Shown: one piece after another, positions 8,450 to 15,922 of the stretch | How the letters are laid out: each line of letters begins with the position of its first letter | How positions within the stretch are numbered: the stretch's first letter is position 1 | NCBI GenBank assembly: GCA_964596345.1 | Contig: CAZQSZ010000005.1 | Coordinates: 62,001-126,000, forward strand | Source of the DNA: CADEDV01 sp964596345 | GTDB taxonomy: Bacteria > Bacteroidota > Bacteroidia > Chitinophagales > Chitinophagaceae | Direction: 5' to 3' | DNA length: 64,000 nucleotides | Program-made: the position numbers and the translations under genes | Notes under the pieces: generated by a model | Database searches by the model: none | Told to the model about the DNA's origin: nothing | Seen by the model: only the letters and a program-made list of their open reading frames with translations

Positions 8450-9168
8450 ATACCTAAGCTTAGCGATTTAAATCGGGTATCGGAATAACCAATTTTGTTT
8501 AAAATATCAATCAATAACTGGCGGTCGGGAAAAGCGTTGGATGATTCGTTGAGGTATTGATAAGCCTCCTTATTTTGCCTGAACCAACGTGCAACCTGCG
8601 GCGCCACAATGCCCATATACAGGTTATATAATCCACGAACAGCCTTCCGTTTTGGTGTTGAAAATTCAAGAATTACCAGCTGACCACCGGGTTTCAACAC
8701 CCGGAGCATTTCGGTAAGCCCTTTTTCGAGGTTTTCAAAGTTTCGCACCCCAAAAGCCGCCATCACGGCATCAAACGTATTTTCTGCAAAATTTATTGTT
8801 TCGGAATCCCCGCTTTGCAGCTCGATTTTATCCCCAAGTCCTTCTTTTTCAATCTTTTTACGGCCCACTTCCAGCATTTGTGCTGATATGTCAATGCCGA
8901 CAATTTTAGCGGGGTTCAGCATTTTATGCGCCATCAGGGCCATATCACCGGTGCCGGTGGCAATATCAAGAATAAGTTGTGGTTTATCTTTTTTCAGTAT
9001 CCGGATCGCTTTTTTGCGCCAGCCGATGTCAGTACGGGCGGAGAGAAAGCGATTCATAAAATCATAGCGGTCAGCAATGCGGTCAAACATTTCAGCCACC
9101 TGCTCCTTTTTTGGTTTTGGGGAATCCTTAAAAGGGGTAATATGATCGTGCGGTAAGGGATTTGACAT
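8416..9168 (-). CDS. ubiE: Demethylmenaquinone methyltransferase UbiE/MenG
   Basis: Class I SAM-dependent methyltransferase of 250 aa making the last methylation of menaquinone (2-demethylmenaquinol to menaquinol). Motif I reads LDIATGTGDMAL, motif II VGIDISAQMLEVG, followed by the family-specific FDAVMAAFGVRNFEN and the post-motif LRVLKPGGQLVILEFSTP. The N-terminal FDRIADRYDFMNRFLS segment is also diagnostic. Bacteroidota generally use menaquinone, so the MenG role is more likely than ubiquinone synthesis. The gene overlaps porT by 34 bp. Its start lies only 7 bp from a TAACTTTG -7 box. Confidence 0.95.
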   Translation of the reverse strand: MSNPLPHDHITPFKDSPKPKKEQVAEMFDRIADRYDFMNRFLSARTDIGWRKKAIRILKKDKPQLILDIATGTGDMALMAHKMLNPAKIVGIDISAQMLEVGRKKIEKEGLGDKIELQSGDSETINFAENTFDAVMAAFGVRNFENLEKGLTEMLRVLKPGGQLVILEFSTPKRKAVRGLYNLYMGIVAPQVARWFRQNKEAYQYLNESSNAFPDRQLLIDILNKIGYSDTRFKSLSLGICCIYTGRKPQ

Positions 9169-9175
9169 GGGAGTG

Positions 9176-9183
9176 CAAAGTTA
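9176..9183 (-). promoter_or_regulatory. Candidate -7 box for ubiE-porT
   Basis: On the minus strand this reads TAACTTTG, a full match to TAnnTTTG. Only 7 bp separate it from the ubiE ATG at 9168, so the transcript would start at or almost at the start codon. Confidence 0.5.
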
Positions 9184-9283
9184 AGCAGGATAGGTACAAG
9201 CCAGTACAGCAAAAGGTTCAGGAATTCATAAAATGACAGGATACAGCTCTGGGTAAACCTGATGGCTTATGCTTTTCGCCCTG

Positions 9284-9291
9284 TACCTTTG
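9284..9291 (+). promoter_or_regulatory. Candidate -7 box for engB
   Basis: TACCTTTG matches TAnnTTTG exactly and ends 4 bp before the ATG at 9296, predicting a leaderless mRNA. I see no clear TTG at the expected -33 distance. Confidence 0.5.
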
Positions 9292-9295
9292 CCCG

Positions 9296-9913
9296 ATGGA
9301 GATCATTTCATCGGAATATGTCATCAGCAGCGCCACCTATAAGCAATGTCCGCCTGCAGAGAAGCCTGAATATGCATTTATCGGCCGGAGTAATGTAGGC
9401 AAGTCTTCGCTGATCAATATGCTCACCAATAAGAAGAACCTGGCCAAAACATCGGCCACACCCGGAAAGACGCAACTCATTAATCATTTTGAGATCGTTT
9501 CTTCGGATAAACGAAAATGGTTCATTGTGGACCTTCCCGGTTACGGGTTTGCCACTGTTTCCCAAAAAGCAAGAAGGAACTGGTCCAATATGATCGAATC
9601 CTACATCCGGAAAAGAGAAAATCTCGTTTGTTTGTTTGTATTGATCGATACCCGGCATGAACCCCAAAAGGTGGATCTTGATTTTATCAGCCAGTTGGGT
9701 GAATGGGAAGTGCCCTTTGTATTGGCCTTTACCAAAGCTGATAAAAACAAACCCGGGGCAACCGTCCGCAACGTAGATAATTTCATTAAGGCCCTGGCCG
9801 AAAAATGGGAAGAGCCACCGCCTTATTTTGTTACTTCCGCCACGGAAAGAACAGGCCGGGAGGCTATACTGGATTATATCGGGGGACTGAACAAGAGCTT
9901 TAAGAAGCTCTGA
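9296..9913 (+). CDS. engB: Ribosome-biogenesis GTPase EngB/YihA/YsxC
   Basis: TrmE-Era-EngA-EngB-Septin-type GTPase of 205 aa needed for large ribosomal subunit assembly. G1 is GRSNVGKS at residues 30-37, the switch region holds TSATPGKTQLINHF, G3 is DLPGYGFA, G4 is FTKADK and G5 lies in VTSATERTG. I chose ATG 9296, which gives the standard family N-terminus (MEIISSEYVISSA) rather than an upstream in-frame ATG that would start inside the promoter box. It is transcribed divergently from ubiE. The gene is normally essential. Confidence 0.95.
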   Translation: MEIISSEYVISSATYKQCPPAEKPEYAFIGRSNVGKSSLINMLTNKKNLAKTSATPGKTQLINHFEIVSSDKRKWFIVDLPGYGFATVSQKARRNWSNMIESYIRKRENLVCLFVLIDTRHEPQKVDLDFISQLGEWEVPFVLAFTKADKNKPGATVRNVDNFIKALAEKWEEPPPYFVTSATERTGREAILDYIGGLNKSFKKL

Positions 9914-9985
9914 TTCAACGCCCCATGATAACGGGATTAGTAAATATGGGATTTATACTTTAATTTGCAGCACTTTACAAACGTT

Positions 9986-10189
9986 ATGAGAAGAATCTTA
10001 TCCGAAAGAAATATGGTAGTCCTCTTATTTGTCATGGTTTGTATCACTTTTTCTCTTGCCCACGAAGACAGTAAGAAAATGGAACAGATCTATCTTGGGA
10101 ACACTACCTCAGTTGCCGCTTCAATTTTACTCAAATCAGTTGAACAGTCAACTGTTGTTACAAAGCCGGCACCTTCTCCTTTCAACTAA
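9986..10189 (+). CDS. Small membrane-associated protein, unknown
   Basis: A 67-aa reading frame starting MRRILSERNMVVLLFVM, with one hydrophobic stretch (about residues 10-24, VVLLFVMVCITFSLA) that could be a signal anchor or signal peptide. The remainder is short and polar (HEDSKKMEQIYLGN) with a Ser/Thr/Pro-containing end. It is alone between engB and another small exported protein on the same strand. No family is recognisable. The coherent N-terminal signal makes a real gene more likely than chance, but this is a modest call. Confidence 0.45.
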   Translation: MRRILSERNMVVLLFVMVCITFSLAHEDSKKMEQIYLGNTTSVAASILLKSVEQSTVVTKPAPSPFN

Positions 10190-10250
10190 AATACCAGCTT
10201 CACGGTATAGTTCTTTTTTGATGAAAGTATAGTTTCACCAAAAATGCGGT

Positions 10251-10550
10251 ATGCGTAAATTATTGCTTTCATTACTGTTACTTTTTTCTATACTTATTTG
10301 TGCCCAGACAGATACAGGACTCGTTAAACCAGCCATAGTTGATTCTGCAGCAGCCCCGATACCGGATAGTTCCCCTGGGACACAGATCCGCTACTATGAT
10401 GAAAATAATACCCGTCATCTTGAAGCACTGATGAGAGACCAGGAGGCAAGGAGAGCAAAAGAAAAAACCGGTGCTATGATCAGGATCGGCGTAGGACTCT
10501 TATTACTTGTAGTACTGGTGGTGGGATGGAGAAGAAAAAGGAAAAAATAG
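10251..10550 (+). CDS. Small protein with signal peptide and C-terminal membrane helix
   Basis: A 99-aa protein with a signal peptide (MRKLLLSLLLLFSILICAQ), a 50-residue polar middle (contains DSAAAPIPDSSPGTQIRYYD), and a C-terminal transmembrane helix (IRIGVGLLLLVVLVVGW) followed by RRKRKK. The architecture resembles a sorted or tail-anchored small envelope protein: the helix plus basic tail would keep the middle part outside. No homologous family is recognised. It sits 61 bp after another small protein gene and ends 58 bp before the convergent YkuK-type gene. Confidence 0.6.
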   Translation: MRKLLLSLLLLFSILICAQTDTGLVKPAIVDSAAAPIPDSSPGTQIRYYDENNTRHLEALMRDQEARRAKEKTGAMIRIGVGLLLLVVLVVGWRRKRKK

Positions 10551-10608
10551 GGGAGACAATTCCCTGAGCGGAGGAAAACCCCGCTTTGACATAATAGCGG
10601 GATAATGA

Positions 10609-11082
10609 TCAGTTCACCACTTTATTGGCGCAGCTGCTGCTGGCAAAGGCTTCGGGTTTGGCTTTAAATGCAAACCCCATCCCGAGAATGTAGCCCATGG
10701 CTTCTTTGAGGGCATCATTGCTCTTGAAATGCGGGTTGGTATTGATATCGGCATGCACTTCCATATCCACATTGTAAACCGTGAAGAGGTTGCACAATTC
10801 ATAAGCGATCTCAATACTTTTGGCTACTTCCATCAGCATCCTTTCTTTGATGGTAAACTGGTGACGGGTTTTATCATTGTGAATGAACATAAAACCACCG
10901 TGTCCTTCCCGCAGGAAAACAATCACCGTAGCGAATTCCGTTTCCTGCCCCTTCACCTGCGAGTCGGTGCCAATGCAAACCTTTAACCGGAAGCCGGCAT
11001 CGGTTTCCCGTTTAATTGCATTTTCCACAGCCTGGATGATGGGGGTGTCGATCGGATCGCCGTTAAACTTTCTCCAGATCAT
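10609..11082 (-). CDS. YkuK-type ribonuclease-H-like protein (DUF458)
   Basis: Protein of 157 aa resembling the YkuK/DUF458 RNase H-like family: opening WRKFNGDPID, then LKVCIGTDSQVKG (first strand with the acidic Asp of the RNase H fold), FATVIVFLREGHGG, and VDMEVHADINTNPHFKSND, which would supply further acidic residues. The C-terminal KPEAFASSSCANKVV is also typical. The biological role of this family is not settled. Its ATG at 11082 lies directly after the T-tract of the terminator hairpin belonging to the upstream protease gene. Confidence 0.8.
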   Translation of the reverse strand: MIWRKFNGDPIDTPIIQAVENAIKRETDAGFRLKVCIGTDSQVKGQETEFATVIVFLREGHGGFMFIHNDKTRHQFTIKERMLMEVAKSIEIAYELCNLFTVYNVDMEVHADINTNPHFKSNDALKEAMGYILGMGFAFKAKPEAFASSSCANKVVN

Positions 11083-11087
11083 ATAAA

Positions 11088-11119
11088 AAGAGGTTTTCCT
11101 AAGTTACGGAAAACCTCTT
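11088..11119 (-). terminator. Intrinsic terminator after the metalloprotease gene
   Basis: Perfect 12-bp arms (AAGAGGTTTTCC at 11088-11099 and its complement at 11108-11119) with an 8-nt loop. Read on the minus strand the hairpin is followed by a T-run (CTCTTTTTATATG) that abuts the next gene's start codon. Confidence 0.75.
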
Positions 11120-11173
11120 AATTACAAATAGAGCACGGATTAATGTTCTGTTACCAGAACGGGGATTAAACTT

Positions 11174-12772
11174 TTATTGGCGGATTAATTTGTCGGTCCA
11201 TTGTTGATTGTCGCTGGCAAAACGGATCATATACATGCCATTGATCAGTCCGGCGGCATTGATCACATTCAACCCGTTGTTCAGGCTTCCTTTACTGATC
11301 AGCTTACCATGCATATCGTACATGATATATTGGTATTTGCCCGGGCTGCTCACAGAGATGGTATTTGTATTGATAAGGTTGCTTACCAGCCGGGGCCTTG
11401 CGTCGCTGTTGGGTTGTTTGATCGTAACAACATTAGAATAATACTGGCGGCCATCATCAAAGGTCACATTCAGACGATATTGAGCTGTAATACTTGTATG
11501 AGGCCTGTACTGGTATGAACGGGTATCAATAGCAGTTTGTGTTAAGGAACTGAAATTTCTTCCGTCAGTTGATATTTCAATAACGAGATCTGTGACCTGC
11601 TCGTCTGCAACGATCTCCCAGTTCAGTTTATGGTTGTCACCAGCCAGCATACCCTGTAATTCCAATTTATATAATGGAAGAGTGCCACCTGTTGTAAAGC
11701 GACCAGCCAGCGAGTAGGAGCCCAGGCTGGCATAAGCCGGTGCAAATTGGTTTCCTTTCCCTTCAATACGGAGATAATAATTACCTGCATTAAGGCTCGT
11801 GTCTATTACCGAACTCAGTAAAGCACCGGGATTATAAACATTTAATACTGTTTGGGATGCATTAAATAATGTTACCTGCATATCAAGATCTGATCCTGAA
11901 TTACCCGTGCCCACATTATAGGGTATAGCATCCAACTGGAAACGACCAGTGGCAGGTATGGTAAAACGGATGAGATCCTGGTCAGTACTTCTTTCCACCA
12001 CACCATTTACGATGAACTGGTTGCTGTTAAAGTCAGCCTGTGTCGCCGTTGCAAAATTGGCACTGTGATCATCTGTCCGGTAACTGAACCCGTTAAAACT
12101 GGTGATAATATCAAGGTCGCTTTGCAGGTTAGTACAACCGAAAGAGTTGGGCCCATTATTCCAAAGCGTAAAGTTCCGGTAGTAACCCACACCCATGATA
12201 GGTGCCCATCCAATCTCGCCAGACCCAACACCGGAATGATAGTCTGATAATTTATTGCAAGATGCATCATAGCTGGACTGGTGATAGAGCCCTAATGTAT
12301 GGCCCGCTTCATGGGCCGCTGCTTCCGATACATTCTTAACATTATAGTTCAACAAGGCAGAAAAAACAAAGCATGGAGTATTGTCCCCCCAGGTGAAGGA
12401 TCCTACAAAAGCCACTCCTCCGGCGGCGCCATACCAACTGGAGGATACAGTCAGGATCACCCGCATTCTTTTGGTAACAGGGGCTGCCAGGTATTTGGTG
12501 GAATCAGTGGTAACATTAATATTAAACGGCCTGTAATCTTCTGCTACCCGGTTAAAGATTTCTGTAATCTTGGTATTATCCAGGCCGGATGCTCCGCATT
12601 CGATCGGGCCGTTATAATTCCAACTGGTACCATTTACCGTGTGGCCATCAAAATCAAGAAAGAGGACAGCAGAAGCAGATGGATAACTGCTCAATGCCGG
12701 AACCTGTGCGTTTATCACCTGTGCGCAGATCAATGACAGGACCAGCAGGGGGTGACGGAGTAGGTTTTTCAT
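11174..12772 (-). CDS. Secreted metzincin-type metalloprotease with T9SS sorting domain
   Basis: Exported zinc protease of 532 aa. A signal peptide (ends VINAQ) is followed by SAVLFLDFDGHTVNGTSWN, a segment seen in Bacteroidota secreted metalloproteases. The zinc motif is HEAGHTLGLYH (H154, E155, H158, G161, H164), the HExxHxxGxxH of metzincins. A pre-peptidase-type beta domain (RFTIPATGRFQLDAIPY, SLNAGNYYLRIEG) comes after it. The last 80 residues form a type A sorting domain ending GLINGMYMIRFA and a terminal KLIRQ, which targets the protein through the type IX system for surface attachment or release. It follows a small secreted protein gene by 72 bp. Confidence 0.85.
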   Translation of the reverse strand: MKNLLRHPLLVLSLICAQVINAQVPALSSYPSASAVLFLDFDGHTVNGTSWNYNGPIECGASGLDNTKITEIFNRVAEDYRPFNINVTTDSTKYLAAPVTKRMRVILTVSSSWYGAAGGVAFVGSFTWGDNTPCFVFSALLNYNVKNVSEAAAHEAGHTLGLYHQSSYDASCNKLSDYHSGVGSGEIGWAPIMGVGYYRNFTLWNNGPNSFGCTNLQSDLDIITSFNGFSYRTDDHSANFATATQADFNSNQFIVNGVVERSTDQDLIRFTIPATGRFQLDAIPYNVGTGNSGSDLDMQVTLFNASQTVLNVYNPGALLSSVIDTSLNAGNYYLRIEGKGNQFAPAYASLGSYSLAGRFTTGGTLPLYKLELQGMLAGDNHKLNWEIVADEQVTDLVIEISTDGRNFSSLTQTAIDTRSYQYRPHTSITAQYRLNVTFDDGRQYYSNVVTIKQPNSDARPRLVSNLINTNTISVSSPGKYQYIMYDMHGKLISKGSLNNGLNVINAAGLINGMYMIRFASDNQQWTDKLIRQ

Positions 12773-12844
12773 AACAAGGCGGATTTAGAATTTTCTTCAA
12801 TAGGTACAAAAGGATATAGGGGGTACGGAATAAAAACGGGTCAG

Positions 12845-13318
12845 TTATTCATTAACAAGGGTATAAAAATCTTTTTTTACAAAACTGTATTGGCCATTTT
12901 CGTTTTGCAGCACATACAGGTCGCGGTGTTTCATACTCAGGATTCTGCCAGTGTAGAATTCATGGCCCGTTGCCGGATCAACAACACGGGATATAGTAAG
13001 CAGGGCACCATTATAGTTACTGGAACGGAGAACAATACTTTTCTGCACTTTATCGGTTTCTGAGATTGCGGAAGAAACGATCTGTCCTTCCAGTTTAATA
13101 GCTGTGCTGAGGTCAACGGCCATCTTAGCACCGGCATCTGTGGTGAGGAGGGCAGCTAATTTGCCGGCTGGCACCGGGATACTTTCCGGCAGGTTGGCAA
13201 ATAGCTGAGGCTTATTCAGGTCAGGCTCGTTGAGGGGAACTTTTTCAGTTTGTGCATATAAGCACAGGCTGCAAAGCGTAACGCATACGCTGAGTACGGA
13301 GGTACGAAGGCTTTTCAT
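12845..13318 (-). CDS. Small exported protein upstream of the sorted metalloprotease
   Basis: Protein of 157 aa with a signal peptide (MKSLRTSVLSVCVTLCSLCLYAQ). The mature part is short and without cysteines beyond the signal region; it contains LAALLTTDAGAKMAVDLS, IVLRSSNYNGALLTISRV and DLYVLQNENGQYSFVKKDF, suggestive of a small beta-rich domain. No family is recognised. It is the first gene of a two-gene same-strand arrangement with the T9SS metalloprotease, so it could be a protease inhibitor, folding partner or processed companion; that is inference from position only. Confidence 0.7.
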   Translation of the reverse strand: MKSLRTSVLSVCVTLCSLCLYAQTEKVPLNEPDLNKPQLFANLPESIPVPAGKLAALLTTDAGAKMAVDLSTAIKLEGQIVSSAISETDKVQKSIVLRSSNYNGALLTISRVVDPATGHEFYTGRILSMKHRDLYVLQNENGQYSFVKKDFYTLVNE

Positions 13319-13514
13319 TATAAGCTTTTATAAGGTAAAAGGATATTGTTCGGCAGCCAGGATTGGTGGCTGCAGTTTTCAGGGGGGACGGTCACACAAG
13401 GTTTGTGAAAGTTTTACCGTATTCCAAAAGATGAAGAAAGAAAATAGGCAAATTAAGGAGTAGTACCTTCAGCCTTTCGTAAAACTGCGAACAAGCGACT
13501 TGTTTATTTACGAA

Positions 13515-13880
13515 TCAATACTGGTTAGTACTTAGCATTACCAATGTACAGGCTTCTTTTGTTTCGATACCTTTTGCGGCAGCCAGTCCGGCTAATTCAT
13601 CATTCTCTGCACCGGGGTTAAAGATGATGCGCTTCGGCTGCAGCGATAATATATAGTTATAATACTCCTGCTGGTGTTGAGGATTCAGGTAGAGTGTTAT
13701 GGTATCAATATCATCGAAAGGTTTTTTATCCGTTTCAACCGTTACATCATTTACCACAGCGGCTTTGCGGCCAATAGCCACCACCGGATGCCCATGACTT
13801 CTTAGCCGCTGCACGGCCAGGTAACTGTAGCGGGAAGGATTGTCAGAGGCACCGAGCACTAATGTTTTCTTAGCTGCCAT
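13515..13880 (-). CDS. CoA-binding domain protein
   Basis: Protein of 121 aa made of a single Rossmann-type CoA-binding domain of the YccU kind. The start TLVLGASDNPSRYSY is the nucleotide-binding loop, followed by AVQRLRSHGHPVVAIGRKA, then TITLYLNPQHQQEYY and IIFNPGAENDELAGLAA. Small stand-alone members bind CoA or acyl-CoA but their role is unknown. It is followed 25 bp upstream (minus strand) by the epimerase gene at 13906 and may be the last gene of that unit. Confidence 0.88.
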   Translation of the reverse strand: MAAKKTLVLGASDNPSRYSYLAVQRLRSHGHPVVAIGRKAAVVNDVTVETDKKPFDDIDTITLYLNPQHQQEYYNYILSLQPKRIIFNPGAENDELAGLAAAKGIETKEACTLVMLSTNQY

Positions 13881-13905
13881 ACTGTAAATTTACAAAGTCT
13901 TTTCA

Positions 13906-14889
13906 TCAGATTAAGCGATATTGTCTGGCAGGTGTATGAGCAATTATATTCTCCATAGCTTCTTTTAAAAAAGGATATTTAAATTGAAAACCCGTTTCAA
14001 GTATCCTGGTTGGTAATACCCACCTGCTCTTGAGAATCAGCTCTGTTTCAGTGCCAATAACTAAAGCTCCCAATTTTAACATCCATTTCGAAGCAGGTAG
14101 ACCAAAGTGACAACCCGTTACTTTTCGAAGAGTTCGCATAAATGTTTCATTTGATACAGGATTAGGAGAAGAGCAATTATAAATGCCATGTAATTGCTCA
14201 CGTTCCGCAATCCATTCAATCATCCTGCAAGTATCTTCAATATGTATCCAGCTATACATTTGCTTACCGTTGCCTTGTTTTCCTCCTAATCCAAATTTAA
14301 GTAAGTTGAAGTAAGGAATCATTACGCCACCGGTTCCCAGCGTTATTGCCATTCTTAACGCAACTCTGCGAGTAGCCGGAACCGGCTGTTCAAATAGTAT
14401 TCCCTCCCATTGCTTGCATACTTGAACAGAGAAGTCGTTTTGAAATTCACCATTGTATTCGTCCTGGGCATGGTCAACAGCATGCCTGTAAATGGTAGCA
14501 GAAGAAGAGTTAATCCATAATGCCGGCGCCTTTTTACACAACTGGATTGCCGATCCAATCACTTTCACTGCATCAATCCTGCTGTTAAGTATTTCTTTTT
14601 TATTTTTTTTGTTATACCGGCAATTGACTGTTTTACCTGCCAGGTTGATAACGATATCGGCTCCTTCAAGCTCTTCAGCCCATTGACCCACTGTTTTGCC
14701 ATCCCATTTCCGAAAAACGACCTTTTGTAACTCTTCAGTAGTAAGTACTTGTTGCTTATTCCGGTTATTCTTTTCATTATTTATCTGACGGCTTAGGATT
14801 ACGATTTTATTTTCCTTGCCCCAGTACCTTATCATTTCTTCCCCGATAAATCCCGTACCTCCGGCGATGATTATTTTTTTATTCTTCAT
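13906..14889 (-). CDS. TIGR01777-type NAD(P)-dependent epimerase/SDR39U1
   Basis: Extended short-chain dehydrogenase/epimerase-like protein of 327 aa. The dinucleotide-binding loop is GGTGFIG at residues 10-16. ADIVINLAGKTV is the typical NAG segment, LWINSSSATIYRHA contains the catalytic Tyr region, and PYFNLLKFGLGGKQGNGKQMYSWIHIEDT is diagnostic for the TIGR01777 group (SulA/SDR39U1-like). The substrate is unknown. It lies 5 bp downstream of a small membrane protein gene, so the two are surely co-transcribed. Confidence 0.9.
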   Translation of the reverse strand: MKNKKIIIAGGTGFIGEEMIRYWGKENKIVILSRQINNEKNNRNKQQVLTTEELQKVVFRKWDGKTVGQWAEELEGADIVINLAGKTVNCRYNKKNKKEILNSRIDAVKVIGSAIQLCKKAPALWINSSSATIYRHAVDHAQDEYNGEFQNDFSVQVCKQWEGILFEQPVPATRRVALRMAITLGTGGVMIPYFNLLKFGLGGKQGNGKQMYSWIHIEDTCRMIEWIAEREQLHGIYNCSSPNPVSNETFMRTLRKVTGCHFGLPASKWMLKLGALVIGTETELILKSRWVLPTRILETGFQFKYPFLKEAMENIIAHTPARQYRLI

Positions 14890-14894
14890 ATTAC

Positions 14895-15245
14895 TTATTT
14901 TAACACAGCCAATGGTCTTCTCATTTTATTATACACTTCATCAAAACACAAGCATGTATAAAAGATACCCATGATGGGGGCAAGAAATATCATGGGATAT
15001 GCAAACCCCATTGGGATTGTAACAAGACAAATCAAGGAAATCCAGTGATAAACATAACGGGTGCCGGGACGGTGGGTAAACCAGCCATTTAATGCGTGGA
15101 TAATCATGCTGATCACCTGCCACCCACCTATTATCAAGTAGCAGGAAATCAGGTAGCCAAAAGATTGCTCCAATAATAAAATGAAGAGACAGGAAATAAT
15201 CAGGCCTGTACTTACCCAGCTATCAACCAGTTTAAAAGTTTTCAT
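14895..15245 (-). CDS. Small multi-pass membrane protein
   Basis: Hypothetical membrane protein of 116 aa with about four hydrophobic segments: GLIISCLFILLLEQSFGYL, a second around CYLIIGGWQVISMIIHAL, YVYHWISLICLVTIPMGF, and PMIFLAPIMGIFYTCLCF. It has no recognisable catalytic motif. It overlaps nothing but is only 5 bp from the TIGR01777 epimerase gene, and a terminator-like hairpin separates it from the GbsR-type regulator gene upstream. This trio order is one I recall from other Chitinophagia, but I cannot verify that here. Confidence 0.75.
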   Translation of the reverse strand: MKTFKLVDSWVSTGLIISCLFILLLEQSFGYLISCYLIIGGWQVISMIIHALNGWFTHRPGTRYVYHWISLICLVTIPMGFAYPMIFLAPIMGIFYTCLCFDEVYNKMRRPLAVLK

Positions 15246-15292
15246 TTTTGATATTTAGTTTTCAGAAAAAAATGAAACTGTGAACTCAAATA

Positions 15293-15312
15293 AAAGCCGG
15301 AAGAACCGGCTT
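15293..15312 (-). terminator. Hairpin between GbsR-type gene and membrane-protein gene
   Basis: Arms AAGCCGG (15294-15300) and CCGGCTT (15306-15312) with a 5-nt loop, followed on the minus strand by TTTATTT. It lies 18 bp after the regulator stop codon and could end or attenuate transcription into the next two genes. Confidence 0.6.
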
Positions 15313-15329
15313 AAAGATTATTCAATTGT

Positions 15330-15836
15330 TTACTTAAACATCTTCAGTAAATTCCCCACAAACCAGGTCTCTTCAGCCCGGATCATCACATCTAAGGTTT
15401 TATCCGCCTGTTTGCCCAGTTTCTTGATACCACCTACTGTATCTACAAAGGTTTTCACATGCTTGTCTCTTTTATCACCTTCCACTTCCTCCAGTTTATC
15501 CAGCAGCTGCAGCATGGGTTCCAGCTCTCTTTTCTTTCTTTCTTTTACGATCTGCTTCACCACTTTCCAGATATCTTTTTCTGCAGTAAAATATTCTTTG
15601 CGTTCGCCGGACAGTAATACTCTTTCCACCAGGCCCCAGTTGATCAGCTCCCGGATATTCATATTCGTATTCCCCCGGCTGATATTCAATTCTTCCATGA
15701 TATCATCCTGGGTTAACGGATCCGGGCTTATGAGCAGCAAGGCATGGATCTGTGCCATAGTGCGGTTGATACCCCAATGGGTGCCGAAGGCACCCCAGCT
15801 GCTGATGAATTGTTGTTTGGCTTCTGTCAGTTTCAT
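15330..15836 (-). CDS. GbsR/MarR-family transcriptional regulator
   Basis: Winged-helix DNA-binding protein of 168 aa. The N-terminal FISSWGAFGTHWGINRTMAQI leads into the helix-turn-helix (QDDIMEELNISRGNTNMNI) and wing (LINWGLVERVLLSGERKEYF), the pattern of GbsR-like MarR relatives. A helical C-terminal part (IVKERKKRELEPMLQLLDKLEEV) probably dimerises. It is the first gene of a same-strand run with the small membrane protein and the epimerase, making these its likely targets, though a hairpin intervenes. The inducer is unknown. Confidence 0.85.
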   Translation of the reverse strand: MKLTEAKQQFISSWGAFGTHWGINRTMAQIHALLLISPDPLTQDDIMEELNISRGNTNMNIRELINWGLVERVLLSGERKEYFTAEKDIWKVVKQIVKERKKRELEPMLQLLDKLEEVEGDKRDKHVKTFVDTVGGIKKLGKQADKTLDVMIRAEETWFVGNLLKMFK

Positions 15837-15893
15837 ACTGTAAAACTACCCGATGTATTCCGAATTTTCAAAAAGTATTGAAAATTTATTTTT

Positions 15894-15918
15894 AAAAAAA
15901 AGGGGATACCCCCTTTTT
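15894..15918 (-). terminator. Intrinsic terminator after the flotillin gene
   Basis: AAAAAGGGG, a 3-nt loop and CCCCCTTTTT (one C bulged) form a strong hairpin. Read on the minus strand it is followed by a run of T residues, 5 bp after the flotillin stop codon at 15923. Confidence 0.7.
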
Positions 15919-15922
15919 GATC

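Noticed and set aside
10580..10601. Hairpin CCCGCT...AGCGGG between two convergent small genes
   Set aside because: Only 6-bp arms with a 10-nt loop and no T-tract on either strand.
13353..13373. Hairpin GCAGCCA...TGGCTGC upstream of the small secreted protein
   Set aside because: Seven-bp arms without a T-run; could be a leftover terminator of the CoA-binding gene 140 bp away, but this is too weak to call.
15280..15843. Plus-strand frame of 187 codons
   Set aside because: Antisense to the GbsR-type regulator, which has clear helix-turn-helix sequence; the plus frame is Ser/Ile/Leu-rich with no motif.
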